DNA from: a virus
Length of the DNA: 64,000 nucleotides
IMG/VR virus record: IMGVR_UViG_3300023202_000383
Coordinates: 186,001-250,000 of that record
Strand: one strand, 5' to 3'
A program made the position numbers and the translations under genes. Under the pieces are notes generated by a model. It was given only the letters and a program-made list of their open reading frames with translations. It did not search any database and had not been told where the DNA came from. This document shows, one piece after another, positions 1 through 8,963 of this stretch (its first letter is position 1; every line of letters begins with the position of its first letter).

Positions 1-1
1 C

Positions 2-649
2 AAGAGATTAGACGCACCTTGGAGCGAAGGCACGAATGATGGTGGTTTGGCTAGTTCGCTATCTGTTCAACCAAATAGAACTTATCATGTTTTCTTGATT
101 GCCAAGCCTGATGGGACAGTGGATGGTGGATTTGATGAGGATGTGTCGGCCTCCGCATTATTAGCGGATGGTTCACCATCTGGGTACACAACTTATCGTA
201 GGGTTGGGTCTATAGAGACCGATGGCAATAGCAGAATCAGAGATTTTGTCTCGAATGAGACTCCTGGTGGCGGCTTAGAAATCCTATGGTCCCAAGACAG
301 GACCAAACCGTTGTCAACAGTTGGTTCGGGGGGATTTTTTGAACTCAATGTACCGTTTGGCGTAAGTTATGAGGCTATAATAAATGCCAGACTTAGCGGG
401 CAAGGCGGCAACGGAGGAGAATTGCGGATAACAACTCCATCTGGTCCTATTCATAATTCCGATGTCCCAGCTATAGAAATTGGTGGTTCTTTTATAAGAG
501 ATAGTGACCAAACAGATAATTTTATTTTGTCATCTCAATTGAGGGTAAGAACCAACGCAGCCAAACAAGTTGTAGTGTCTATCAGTGGCGATGACGATGA
601 ATCAGAAGTGACAACAATCGGATTTATAGACTCCAGAAGACAAATTTAA
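2..649 (+). CDS. Tail fibre / receptor-binding protein, C-terminal part (truncated by window edge)
   Basis: The reading frame is open from the first bases, so the true start lies upstream of the window. The visible part begins LDAPWSEGTNDGGL, followed by NRTYHVFLIAKPDG and GYTTYRRVGSI. This arrangement is typical of the distal domain of many phage and prophage tail fibres (a YHVFLI strand, then a YxxxRRIGSI strand). The remainder is beta-rich and low in charge, as expected of a trimeric fibre. It is the first of a run of tail genes on the + strand. The role (host receptor contact at the tail tip) is inferred from the family. Confidence 0.75.
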   Translation, partial: KRLDAPWSEGTNDGGLASSLSVQPNRTYHVFLIAKPDGTVDGGFDEDVSASALLADGSPSGYTTYRRVGSIETDGNSRIRDFVSNETPGGGLEILWSQDRTKPLSTVGSGGFFELNVPFGVSYEAIINARLSGQGGNGGELRITTPSGPIHNSDVPAIEIGGSFIRDSDQTDNFILSSQLRVRTNAAKQVVVSISGDDDESEVTTIGFIDSRRQI

Positions 650-654
650 AATAG

Positions 655-663
655 GTAAATATA
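655..663 (+). promoter_or_regulatory. Candidate late promoter, GTAAATATA
   Basis: The nonamer GTAAATATA lies 17 bases before the ATG of the next tail gene. The same nonamer lies just upstream of the two other first-in-block tail genes, at 22871 and 27212. It resembles the T4-type late promoter box TATAAATA. The match is seen in the sequence; the promoter function is inferred. Confidence 0.4.
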
Positions 664-679
664 ATAGGGAAATTTAGGT

Positions 680-2359
680 ATGCCTAATTTTAATTCAGGA
701 TTAGTTCCAACAATAACGCCAGGGACCATTTTTGATAGGTTCTTGTCGGATGAGACGATCAATATACGGTGGTTGACTGCTTTAGATCCAGCTTACTTTG
801 AGGCTATCAACCGTCCGATGGCTGACATAACGCTGCGTCAGTTAATTATAGCCAAAGCTCTTGATACACAAAATGCTAAGCTTGGTGCCGCCTCTATATT
901 CCCGTTCTTGATTACTCCACAGGTCACTAACGGTTCGTCAAGTGTAGAACTCCCCGTACGGTTGTTTTGGGACATGCATGTGTCGATACCAGGCAGGTGG
1001 AGGAATTTGAGGTTAGCTAGAGTTGACAGGATATCTGGGGCAAACAATCCAGATATCACTGGAACCGCCAGATTTATTTGGGCTGCTGAAGATTCGAGCG
1101 ATGGCGATACTGAAAAAGCTTTGTTTTATGCTGACTATGAAATAGATAGCGATGTCACGTATCAAATAGCTCCAATAACATTGGTTGATTCCGGAATTGC
1201 AAATCCTCTAACTGCCGCACCAGATGGTCAAGCCAATTTTATTGGTGGACTGGTGGTATTTAGGACGGGCGATCTGGATGACTCGACATTCAGTTCATTT
1301 TTCGAGTTTGTTGGTCCAGGCACTAATTTCAAATATGAAGTTGTCGATACTGATGGATCTGAAGTTGAGACATTTAGTGAATTTGGCCTAAGCCACGGTC
1401 GTGGGTTAATGGTTGCTAGTGCCTTCAATGTAATTCCTGGCACTGGTGGTGCTGGGACAGATGGTGGCACCGAAGGTGGTAGTGGTCTTGGATTCGATAT
1501 CGAGCCAGCAGGTAGCTCGGTTACAGTCACGTTTGATGACTCGACCAATACGTTTACGATCGGAATCGATCCGACAGAGATCGCACACCAATCATTGAAC
1601 GGTGTTGGGTCATTTACCCACGCCGACATTGATGACCATATTGTAGACAAAACGAACCCACATGCTGTTACTGCTGCCCAGGTTGGTAGGGATACTGCTC
1701 AATGGAATGCTAGCAAGATCCAGGGTACTCCTGTGGACGGTGCAGCACCAGCGGCCACTAATGACATTTTAGCGTACAACCTTGGCACGAACAGATATGA
1801 GCCGAAAGCATTAAGTTCTGATATTCTTACTGTAGATCTTCCGAGCGGTGACACAGTTAGCTTGACCGATTACGTTAGCTTGATCCCATCGGTAATAATT
1901 ATAACAGAAGTTAGCGACACTGCATTGTCAGTAGTTAAGGATGACTGGCAACCAAGAAGACTTAATACAATAGCTGCCAATAGTGCTGGATCAACCGTTT
2001 CTCTTCAAAATGTTACTTTTGGCAGTGACACATATAGTGCTGCTGTCCGGATACCTAAAGGTAATTATATAATTAGAGCGATAGCATCTACGACTCATGG
2101 CGGTGATGATGGCACAGTCACATTGAGAATTAGTGCTTCGGATGGCCAAATTATAAATGGTACTCAAACGAGGCAGGACGGAGACAGCGGTGCCGGTACG
2201 GTTAATTCTATGGTAGCATATATGGAATTTGCCGGGACAGTTGATGTGCAGTTACAGCAATATAGCACGGCGTCTGTCAATAGGATAGGCACTAACAATC
2301 CCAATACCGCTGTCGGAGACGTAGTACATACAACGCTAGAATTTACGAGGATTGGATAA
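680..2359 (+). CDS. Tail fibre-like structural protein
   Basis: 559 residues. The N-terminal 250 residues are unique. Residues about 250-275 are a Gly-rich linker. Residues about 300-350 carry the fibre motif HADIDDHIVDKTNPHAVTAA followed by QVGRDTAQWNASKIQG. The same block, with SNPHGVTATQVGKDTAQWNA, recurs in the protein at 27257, so the two are paralogous in that segment. The C-terminal 150 residues look like a beta-sandwich or C1q-like tip. It lies between two other tail genes and its stop overlaps the next ATG by one base. Probably a tail or side fibre; the exact position is unknown. Confidence 0.7.
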   Translation: MPNFNSGLVPTITPGTIFDRFLSDETINIRWLTALDPAYFEAINRPMADITLRQLIIAKALDTQNAKLGAASIFPFLITPQVTNGSSSVELPVRLFWDMHVSIPGRWRNLRLARVDRISGANNPDITGTARFIWAAEDSSDGDTEKALFYADYEIDSDVTYQIAPITLVDSGIANPLTAAPDGQANFIGGLVVFRTGDLDDSTFSSFFEFVGPGTNFKYEVVDTDGSEVETFSEFGLSHGRGLMVASAFNVIPGTGGAGTDGGTEGGSGLGFDIEPAGSSVTVTFDDSTNTFTIGIDPTEIAHQSLNGVGSFTHADIDDHIVDKTNPHAVTAAQVGRDTAQWNASKIQGTPVDGAAPAATNDILAYNLGTNRYEPKALSSDILTVDLPSGDTVSLTDYVSLIPSVIIITEVSDTALSVVKDDWQPRRLNTIAANSAGSTVSLQNVTFGSDTYSAAVRIPKGNYIIRAIASTTHGGDDGTVTLRISASDGQIINGTQTRQDGDSGAGTVNSMVAYMEFAGTVDVQLQQYSTASVNRIGTNNPNTAVGDVVHTTLEFTRIG

Positions 2360-2838
2360 TGGGTTACAAGGACACACTAAGTACGCTCCTTGAGAACAAA
2401 AGCATATTTGTTAAAATGTCCAGTATTTTGGGAGAGCTGGAGGACGCTGAATCTGGTTTGTCTCAGTTGAAGAGCTCTTTGAGAGACGCTGTGAATGAAG
2501 CCACGGAAGCATTGAAGATTAAGGTATTGAAATTGAACCCTGATCTTGATGCTGAGGTAGATAAAAAAGGAAAGTTGACGATAAAAGAGAAGGATCCTAA
2601 ACCCGGCAGGCGTCTAGAATTAGTATATGATACTGGGAAAAAGAAGTTTACGGTTGTCGGGAAAACGGAATTTCAGAAAATATTTAGAACCGGGTATCAT
2701 CACAGGAAAGCGTTGACTCCCAAAGGAAACTCTGACTATATTCAAGATGTGGCGCATGAAGTATCAAAATATTTCAAAACCACTAAGAATAAAAAGATGA
2801 AAAGATCTAGGTGGGAGAGCAAAGGGCTAAAGGCGTGA
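2359..2838 (+). CDS. Hypothetical phage protein, charged
   Basis: 159 residues, Lys/Glu-rich, with a heptad-like N-terminal segment (about residues 15-60) that could form a coiled coil, then a Lys-rich C-terminus. No family recognised. It starts on the last base of the tail fibre stop codon (TAATG) and ends in a GTGA overlap with the next gene, so it is translated in the tail operon. It may be a virion component or chaperone; this rests on position only. Confidence 0.6.
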   Translation: MGYKDTLSTLLENKSIFVKMSSILGELEDAESGLSQLKSSLRDAVNEATEALKIKVLKLNPDLDAEVDKKGKLTIKEKDPKPGRRLELVYDTGKKKFTVVGKTEFQKIFRTGYHHRKALTPKGNSDYIQDVAHEVSKYFKTTKNKKMKRSRWESKGLKA

Positions 2839-3281
2839 AAATAAGGGAAGACCAAAATAAGTATCCTACTGGTAAACATAGACGCGATCAATCTATGTAC
2901 CCTAGCTCTTTCTCTAAGTCGAAATCATTCGGTGGTGTAGCAAATGGTGGTAGCAAAAAGAAGTCAAAAAAGAAAAAATCAAAATCCCTAGCAGAAAGAT
3001 TGGATGCTGCATTCAGCAACTTGTCCGAGGACACCGAGGATAATGCTATATCTGAGGCTGCAGATCTGATAATAAGTGCTGATGGAGCTAAGTTAGACGC
3101 GCAGGGCGGCATATTATATGTTGACGGAGAGCCAGTAGAAGGTTTAGATAATCATGCTGACATATTGATGAATTTAGTAGCGTGGTTTGCTAATTCTTCA
3201 AATTCTAGCGAACGTATCTCATTGGATCTCGCGATCAGTGGGCTAGCAGACATGGCCAGAAGCGGAGTTGGGTTCGAATGA
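2835..3281 (+). CDS. Hypothetical phage protein with Lys-rich N-terminus
   Basis: 148 residues if started at the GTG at 2835, which overlaps the upstream TGA (GTGA) and is preceded by AAAGG. An in-frame GTG at 2811 would add eight residues. Residues about 40-60 are a run of Lys and Ser. The C-terminal half is acidic and regular, with ADLIISADGAKLDAQGG. No family recognised. Followed by an ATGA overlap with a 50-residue gene. Confidence 0.55.
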   Translation: MKIREDQNKYPTGKHRRDQSMYPSSFSKSKSFGGVANGGSKKKSKKKKSKSLAERLDAAFSNLSEDTEDNAISEAADLIISADGAKLDAQGGILYVDGEPVEGLDNHADILMNLVAWFANSSNSSERISLDLAISGLADMARSGVGFE

Positions 3282-3430
3282 TAAACATGAATGAAAAATA
3301 CCAAAATATGAGAGGTGAGCTCGAAATTATAGTTCGAGACAAAAAGGGCAGGATTGTAGATTTAAAGCGAGAGAACGAGCCCAAAAACAAGAAATCGCCC
3401 GATGGAACAGGAAATAGAAATGCTAAGTGA
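3278..3430 (+). CDS. 50-residue protein resembling the N-terminus of the next gene
   Basis: ATG 3278 overlaps the upstream stop (ATGA) and the frame runs 50 codons to TGA 3428-3430. The sequence includes MRGELEIIVRDKKGRIVDLK. The N-terminus of the following protein has YLKGIVEIITKDRHGNIINV, so this looks like a partial duplicate of that domain. It overlaps the next gene by 29 bases in a different frame. It could be a separate small structural protein or a remnant of a duplicated gene. Confidence 0.5.
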   Translation: MINMNEKYQNMRGELEIIVRDKKGRIVDLKRENEPKNKKSPDGTGNRNAK

Positions 3431-4460
3431 TAAATTTGAATATCTAAAGGGTATAGTCGAAATAATTACCAAGGACCGTCATGGTAATATTATTAACGTA
3501 GACACATATCCTAACATAATCAAAATATTCGCCAAAGATATGCTCGCCCACAGAATCATATATTCTAAGCTGTGGGACACTGGCACCGATGGTGGTAGCT
3601 GGGTAGACCACAATATAGACCCAGATGAAGAATTTGCTATTAAGTATATCCTTCTTGGGGCATCCTTCGACGACGATGGAAACCCGCTAGGCCAAGCTGA
3701 CACAAGATATTATCTGTCTGACCCAGTTACTGGCGGATTTATCGCCAAGGTCCCAGAGATCGGCGCAGATAACATGGGCGATCTCATAAACCCAATTCCG
3801 ATATCTGCGCCAGACAGGCCGCTCAAGAAGGTAGAAAATGTGCTGTTTGAACCTTCATATCAACCAGCCGATTCCCCGCTGCTTGATGAGAATGTTCGTG
3901 CTATAAACAATACTGTGGTGCTAGAAACAACGATACGTACCGATGAGTACAACGGATTTGGTAGCACATCGTCAGATTTCTTTACAATAACTGAGATAGC
4001 GTTGGCTGGCGGCAAAACGCTAGAAGATCCTCTAACTGGCTGTGAATGTGTGCCAAGAATTTTATTCTTAGAGGGCGCTGGTGGCGACAGAGACGTGTCA
4101 ATAGATGCAACAGCCAACAGCTCGGCTACGATAACTATTGATGCTGGTGTACCGGCATCCGATGTCAATAGGATCAACGAAGGCGACCAGATCTTGATAG
4201 TTGGTCGAGCGACAACCGAAGAAACATATGATACTATTGACCAGGTAAATCCATATTACTTGGTGGTTCAAAAATGCCCTGGTGGTAGAGAATTTGTTCT
4301 AGATAGAACCCCCACCGATTCTACTGGCACTGCTTTGAGCGGCGAGATTGGGGTATATAGAAGCACCTTGAGATTGTTCAGCCAGCGCATATTGTCAACG
4401 CCATTTAAGAAAACAGATAGCTTTGAAGTCACAATTCGATGGCGCATTATAATGTCTTAA
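3402..4460 (+). CDS. Phage structural protein, probably tail or baseplate
   Basis: 352 residues; an in-frame ATG at 3420 is an alternative start. The N-terminus (EIITKDRHGNIINVDTYPNI, then a helix ending RIIYSKLWD) and the C-terminus (FKKTDSFEVTIRWRIIMS) are of a kind seen in baseplate- or fibre-associated phage proteins, where a beta-sandwich ends in a strand such as SFKLTVRW. It closes the tail block at the left end. A homing-type gene follows directly, 41 bases downstream, a common insertion position. No specific name can be given. Confidence 0.6.
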   Translation: MEQEIEMLSDKFEYLKGIVEIITKDRHGNIINVDTYPNIIKIFAKDMLAHRIIYSKLWDTGTDGGSWVDHNIDPDEEFAIKYILLGASFDDDGNPLGQADTRYYLSDPVTGGFIAKVPEIGADNMGDLINPIPISAPDRPLKKVENVLFEPSYQPADSPLLDENVRAINNTVVLETTIRTDEYNGFGSTSSDFFTITEIALAGGKTLEDPLTGCECVPRILFLEGAGGDRDVSIDATANSSATITIDAGVPASDVNRINEGDQILIVGRATTEETYDTIDQVNPYYLVVQKCPGGREFVLDRTPTDSTGTALSGEIGVYRSTLRLFSQRILSTPFKKTDSFEVTIRWRIIMS

Positions 4461-4501
4461 TCGGCTATAAGAAAAAACATTCCACAAATCAAACATATTA
4501 T

Positions 4502-5992
4502 ATGGCTAGAATAGATTGGTCAAAGTATGATCAGGCTATAGTCGACTATATGCCTAATTATTGTGCAAAAGAGTTTAGAAATCTATATGCCCCAGATATA
4601 TCCTATAGTGCTATTTGCAATAGGGCGAAGTTTCTTGGTGTTAAACCAAAGAAATATAGAATTACTGAGAAGCACAAAAAAGCAACATCAAACGGTGCGA
4701 GAAAGAAGTTAAGTTCAGATCAATATGATTATATTTCAAAGAATCTTAATAAAATCCCAAGAACTGATATAGCAAAACACTTGGGGATATCATTGCATTT
4801 AGTTACTAGAGCGTCTAAAGATCTAGGAATCCAAATAGATACAAGGAAATGGAGAAAATTTAGTGCAGATAGGTCTAAAAAACATATTCATAAAGCCACG
4901 CAAGCTTCTGTCAATAAAATAATGAATATGTCAGAATCAGAAAAGGCCGAATATTCAAAGAAGAAATCCAATGATACAAAGAAATTATGGGAAGACCCAG
5001 AATACAGGCTAAAAGTCCGTAATGGAATAAAAGCTGCCTACAATAATACAGATTTGAGAGATAGACTAAGCACAATAGGCAAAGACAGATTTAAAAATGA
5101 TAAGAGCGTCAGAGATGCACTAATAAACAAAAGTTTTGAAACTAAGAATAGCAAATTAAACGATACAATATCTATAAAATTGGATAATTTAAATATAAAA
5201 CATGATAGAGAATTTGAAATAGGTAATTATTCGTTTGATTTTAGAGTTGGCAATATTCTATTAGAGGTTAATGGAAATTATTGGCATAATTTACCCGAAA
5301 ATATTAGAAATGATCGAGCGAAATCAACCTATATAGAAAAATATACAAATTACAAATTAAAGGTCTTGTGGGAAAATGAAGCAAAATCTGTAAGATGCAA
5401 TGATAGATTATTAGAACTGCTTGAAATAAAAAAGCCGGATCAAAAACAGATAAAATTAAATGAACTAACTATAGATTACGATGTTGATAAGCTTGAATCC
5501 AGAAAATTTCTTACTAGTTTTCATTATCTTGGCGACACAAGCAGGAAAAAATATGTCTTTGGGTTAAGACTGCATGGCGAGCTCGTTTCGGTAGTTGTAT
5601 TTGGTAATTTGATAAGGCAGAACATAGATAATAATTGTTTGGAATTGTCTAGAATGTGCAGGCATCCATACTTCTACAATAAAAATATGATGAGCTGGTT
5701 TCTGTCTAAATGCACAAAATATTTAAAATCGAATTACAATTACAGTGGCATTATAAGTTATGCTGACAAAAGGTACCATGATGGTGCTGTCTATAAAGCT
5801 AGTAATTGGGGCGACTGCGGGGACACCCAGCCAGACTATTGTTACATGACTGAGGATAATATTCCAATGCACAAGAAAACTCTATATAATAGAGCGGTGA
5901 AAAAGGGTATGAAAGAAAGAGAATATGCCGAACTTATGAACATGAAAAAGACAAAAATCGGTTCTAAACGCAAATTTAAGATTACATTTTGA
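4502..5992 (+). CDS. Homing-type nuclease fused to Mom-like domain (copy 1)
   Basis: 496 residues from the ATG at 4502, where an MARIDWSKYD start matches a winged-helix-like N-terminus. An in-frame ATG at 4439 would overlap the upstream gene. Domains: two helix-turn-helix-like segments (to about residue 110); NUMOD3-like repeats such as LWEDPEYRLKVRNGIKAAY; a Vsr/EDxHD-type nuclease core with FEIGNYSFDFRVGN, LLEVNGNYWH and KVLWENE (about 237-300); and from about residue 336 a Mom-family domain with FHYLG, ELSRM, SYADKRYHDGAVY and a PDYCY strand. Codon use is AT-rich. Probably a selfish gene that spreads by DNA cleavage. The role of the Mom-like part is unknown. Confidence 0.75.
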   Translation: MARIDWSKYDQAIVDYMPNYCAKEFRNLYAPDISYSAICNRAKFLGVKPKKYRITEKHKKATSNGARKKLSSDQYDYISKNLNKIPRTDIAKHLGISLHLVTRASKDLGIQIDTRKWRKFSADRSKKHIHKATQASVNKIMNMSESEKAEYSKKKSNDTKKLWEDPEYRLKVRNGIKAAYNNTDLRDRLSTIGKDRFKNDKSVRDALINKSFETKNSKLNDTISIKLDNLNIKHDREFEIGNYSFDFRVGNILLEVNGNYWHNLPENIRNDRAKSTYIEKYTNYKLKVLWENEAKSVRCNDRLLELLEIKKPDQKQIKLNELTIDYDVDKLESRKFLTSFHYLGDTSRKKYVFGLRLHGELVSVVVFGNLIRQNIDNNCLELSRMCRHPYFYNKNMMSWFLSKCTKYLKSNYNYSGIISYADKRYHDGAVYKASNWGDCGDTQPDYCYMTEDNIPMHKKTLYNRAVKKGMKEREYAELMNMKKTKIGSKRKFKITF

Positions 5993-6007
5993 TTTCCACG
6001 GTGGAAA
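5993..6007. promoter_or_regulatory. Palindrome TTTCCACGGTGGAAA, copy 1
   Basis: Perfect inverted repeat with 7-base arms and a single central G, directly before the sulfotransferase ATG and overlapping its probable ribosome-binding site. A longer copy with 9-base arms lies upstream of gmd at 32402-32420. It could be an operator or an RNA hairpin that controls translation. Confidence 0.45.
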
Positions 6008-6012
6008 CCAAT

Positions 6013-6669
6013 ATGCAAATAAAATGCCTCAATGTCATTGGTGTCGAGCGCAGTGGCACCAATTGGCTTGAGGTATTATTACGCGATAATGTATGTACCG
6101 AAGTTTGGCCGCATAAGAAGCACGAGCCCAGGCCGCAACTGTTTACCGGTTGGAATAGAGAATACGGCAACAAAATGAAAGATGCTGGATTCTCGAATGA
6201 TAATGTTGGTTATGTTGCAATAATCAAAAACCCCTGGGCATGGGCGGTTAGTTTTACTAAAAAAGTCAATTGGAAAGTAAAACCGAGATTTAATATAACT
6301 GGCAAAGAATTGCCTAATGATCTTAAATTATGCATTGAGCATTATTGGAATGGTAACAATCTTTCATATATAAATATGGCCGAGAAATATCCAGATAGAT
6401 TTATGGTGGTCACATATGACGATATGATTTTGAATGATTGGCGCAAGACTATCAGAAAAATAGCTTCACATTTTGATATTGAATTAAATAGGCCACTTAG
6501 GAATACGCCAAAAACTATAGGCGCAAATAGAAAGGTACATAATAAGAAATTCAACTACGATTACTATAACACAAAACAATATTTACAAAAGTTGACCAAG
6601 AGCGAGATAAGATGGATAAATAATAACGCAAATGCTCGTGTAATGACTTACTGCGGCTTCGCTCTATAG
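6013..6669 (+). CDS. Sulfotransferase-like protein
   Basis: 218 residues. The N-terminal motif GVERSGTNWLEVLL matches the PAPS 5'-phosphosulfate loop of sulfotransferases. IIKNPWAWAVSF at about residue 75 matches the 3'-phosphate motif (RxPxxxxxS type, here with KNP). Family members move sulfate from PAPS to a sugar or other hydroxyl group. The ATG at 6013 is preferred over the TTG at 5989 because GGTGGA is suitably spaced. Nearby genes act on sugars, so a glycan substrate is likely. Its 3' end overlaps a convergent gene by 119 bases, which is long for this genome. Confidence 0.7.
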   Translation: MQIKCLNVIGVERSGTNWLEVLLRDNVCTEVWPHKKHEPRPQLFTGWNREYGNKMKDAGFSNDNVGYVAIIKNPWAWAVSFTKKVNWKVKPRFNITGKELPNDLKLCIEHYWNGNNLSYINMAEKYPDRFMVVTYDDMILNDWRKTIRKIASHFDIELNRPLRNTPKTIGANRKVHNKKFNYDYYNTKQYLQKLTKSEIRWINNNANARVMTYCGFAL

Positions 6670-6934
6670 CTAAGCATGTTCTGCGTATGTTGAATTTCGC
6701 ATTGGCCCACGAAAGCATCATTTGAGCTAGAGCTTTCGATGTATAATAGTGACAAGCAGAGTCTCCATTTACTAAATATTCTTCGTCTTCTTCACTCCAC
6801 TCTATCTTCTCAACTATTTCTGGAGTCATTAATATATGGGAATCATGGAATCCGTTCCAGAAATATAGTTTCATTCCTAATTTAATGATTACACCGTCTG
6901 CTGTTTTCGGTCTATCGTCGACTTCTGATTTCAT
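6551..6934 (-). CDS. Hypothetical small phage protein
   Basis: 127 residues. It begins with KTADGVIIKLGMKLYFWNG, a segment common in short phage proteins, and has a YYTSKALAQMML helix. In such proteins the chain normally ends about there. The last 45 residues run antisense into the sulfotransferase gene, so the true C-terminus may be shortened or frameshifted. It overlaps the lipoprotein gene upstream by 23 bases. Function unknown. Confidence 0.5.
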   Translation of the reverse strand: MKSEVDDRPKTADGVIIKLGMKLYFWNGFHDSHILMTPEIVEKIEWSEEDEEYLVNGDSACHYYTSKALAQMMLSWANAKFNIRRTCLAIERSRSKSLHEHLRYYLSILSRSWSTFVNIVLCYSNRS

Positions 6935-7637
6935 CTATTTCCATAAGCCTTTTAAATGACACTTGATAAATCGATGATTCTTTGTCCGCGTGGTCTAATG
7001 TTGTTTTGTACCAATGATCCGCCTGATAGTAATCGCCTAAATGTTTATATTTTACATGTGCAAGCCTATATGCAATAAATGCCATGTTCTCTTTGTCTCT
7101 ATTAGCTTCTGCGATAGCCCATGACTTAAACATATACTTTTCCCAGACATCCCAGTATTCACCAAGATCTGGATGCTTGGTAAGATACGGCAACATAGTG
7201 TCTGCTGCTATGTACTGAGCAGAAATGCTGCGATTGTTATCGCTAGACAATTCATATAAGATGTTGATACCATCTTGCCATGCGCCCTCTCCGATTTCTA
7301 ATTTGCCCCTCTTCCAGTCGGCCCATTGAGAGAACATAAGGATTGCCGTCGATTCGTATGCATATATATCGGTCTTGTCGATCTCTATGATCCTAAGTCC
7401 TATTTTTATTGGGATCTTATAGCTTCCAGGCGGATCATCCCACCCATTGTGGTGTTGAAAGTACGACATAGCATTGTATAATTTATCCTTGTCGAATTCT
7501 TTGTCCAGATTATTATAGACAGCCATATGCTTATTGTGGTCCGGATGCAGATTACTTTTGCGTTCGTGTTGAACGGTTTGGGGCGATGCACATCCGCCGA
7601 CATAAATTGCGATTATTAATGGCAGAATATATTTCAT
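6912..7637 (-). CDS. Putative lipoprotein with helical repeats
   Basis: 241 residues with a short signal peptide and the lipobox VGGC, giving a lipid-modified Cys16 (MKYILPLIIAIYVGGC). The rest is helical and resembles TPR-type repeats (for example AFIAYRLAHVKYKHLGDYYQ, DHWYKTTLDHA). It would be anchored in the membrane of a Gram-negative or other bacterial host, possibly acting in superinfection exclusion or lysis control. That role is a guess. It lies 9 bases after the DHFR gene in the same operon. Confidence 0.65.
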   Translation of the reverse strand: MKYILPLIIAIYVGGCASPQTVQHERKSNLHPDHNKHMAVYNNLDKEFDKDKLYNAMSYFQHHNGWDDPPGSYKIPIKIGLRIIEIDKTDIYAYESTAILMFSQWADWKRGKLEIGEGAWQDGINILYELSSDNNRSISAQYIAADTMLPYLTKHPDLGEYWDVWEKYMFKSWAIAEANRDKENMAFIAYRLAHVKYKHLGDYYQADHWYKTTLDHADKESSIYQVSFKRLMEIDEIRSRR

Positions 7638-7646
7638 TGGTATCCT

Positions 7647-8204
7647 CTAATGTCTTTCTCTTGCTTGTTTTGTGACAATCTTTGCCCGCATCTCTGCTCT
7701 TGTCTTTTCATAATCTATGAATACATATCCATGCTTATTGTTTTTGTCTGGACTATGCACCTCATAATTTATTATTTCCCATCCTATAGGTTTGAATTCT
7801 GGAAAGTAAGAGTCACCTTCAAACTTATCTCTTACTATTGTCAAGTACATCTTGTCGGCTATCTGCAGCCCCCTTTTAAAAATTGATGATCCGCCAATTA
7901 GAAATGTATCATTTCCATATAATTTACATATTTTCATCGCATTGCACATACCTCTAGATATTACCAATCTATTGTCTTTTATATATTCATGCACTCCAGA
8001 AAATACACTGGTTTTAGTCAACACTATGTTTTTTCTATCTACTAACGGTTTCCCGATTGATTCATATGTTTTTCTGCCCATTATGACATTGTTTCCAATA
8101 GTCAGTGATTTAAATCTTTTAAGGTCGGCAGGCAGGTACCACGGCAACTTATTACCGGCCCCAATAACCCGGTTCTCTGACATCGCGGCGATAACTGCTA
8201 TCAT
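7647..8204 (-). CDS. folA: Dihydrofolate reductase
   Basis: 185 residues. DHFR features in order: MIAVIAAMSENRVIGAGNKLPW (split here as IAAMSENRVIG and NKLPWYLPADLKRFK), NVIMGRKTYESIG, and FLIGGSSIF with the cofactor glycines. It reduces dihydrofolate to tetrahydrofolate with NADPH, which supports dTMP synthesis during phage DNA replication. With the dCMP deaminase at 44205 it forms a nucleotide-supply set. The C-terminal 20 residues are longer and more basic than usual. First gene of the minus-strand block; a divergent gene begins 72 bases away. Confidence 0.93.
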   Translation of the reverse strand: MIAVIAAMSENRVIGAGNKLPWYLPADLKRFKSLTIGNNVIMGRKTYESIGKPLVDRKNIVLTKTSVFSGVHEYIKDNRLVISRGMCNAMKICKLYGNDTFLIGGSSIFKRGLQIADKMYLTIVRDKFEGDSYFPEFKPIGWEIINYEVHSPDKNNKHGYVFIDYEKTRAEMRAKIVTKQARERH

Positions 8205-8276
8205 TATATTGTGGTGTTGTTCCGTTATGCCTGTGAAAATTCGCCCAAAGTATCTTTAAATGTATTCAAACAGAAT

Positions 8277-8963
8277 ATGAATATTGCCATTGCTATGATA
8301 GCTTGCCAGAGGCAATGTATTGGTACTCGGACTGCTATTAAAAATCTAAGATTCGGCGGGTTTTACGGGCAGGTAGATGTATTTGCTGAACCTGGTTGTG
8401 AAATTAAAAATTCAGAATTGGTAACGGTTCATAGAAATAGTGAGAACTTGGGCGGCCAGGCCAACTGGAGGCAAGCTTTATGTTGGCTTTTAGAGAATAC
8501 TAATAGCAACCACCTGATGGTAGTTGAGGATGATGTGGATTATTGCATTAGTGCCAAGAGAGCTCTCTTGAAAGCAATAAATAAGCCATATGGGTACATT
8601 AGCTTGCACACCCCAGAGAAGGACCGAGAAGCGTTAAAAACCGAATCTGGATGGGTGGATTATAATACCGGCTATGTCTGGGGGACGCAGGCAATTTGCT
8701 TCAGCAGGCACACTCTAGAGAAGTTCATTAGACACGATAAGTTATGGGAAGGTCAGGAAGAACCATATGATTTTATAATGTGTCAATTTTATAAGAACGA
8801 AATAAGTGAGCCAACATACTACCATGTCCCGTCCTTGGCCGATCACGTCGGGTGGGAGGAAACAACACTGGCAAACAAAGATATTAATCTATCGCCGAAG
8901 CATTTCAACAAGAAATGGAGACGCGGGTTGATGTTCAACAAAGAGTGGACCGATGGTTATTGA
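8277..8963 (+). CDS. Glycosyltransferase, GT-A type
   Basis: 228 residues from the ATG at 8277 (MNIAIAMIACQRQ). A nucleotide-sugar fold is suggested by the first strand, then LGGQANWRQALCWLL and the acidic metal motif MVVEDDVDY. Late sequence WGTQAICFSRHTLEKFI and EPYDFIMCQFY is similar to small GT-A enzymes of phages and LPS loci. It presumably transfers a sugar to a surface or phage glycan. It overlaps the pyruvyl transferase gene by 11 bases, so the two are co-translated. Confidence 0.65.
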   Translation: MNIAIAMIACQRQCIGTRTAIKNLRFGGFYGQVDVFAEPGCEIKNSELVTVHRNSENLGGQANWRQALCWLLENTNSNHLMVVEDDVDYCISAKRALLKAINKPYGYISLHTPEKDREALKTESGWVDYNTGYVWGTQAICFSRHTLEKFIRHDKLWEGQEEPYDFIMCQFYKNEISEPTYYHVPSLADHVGWEETTLANKDINLSPKHFNKKWRRGLMFNKEWTDGY

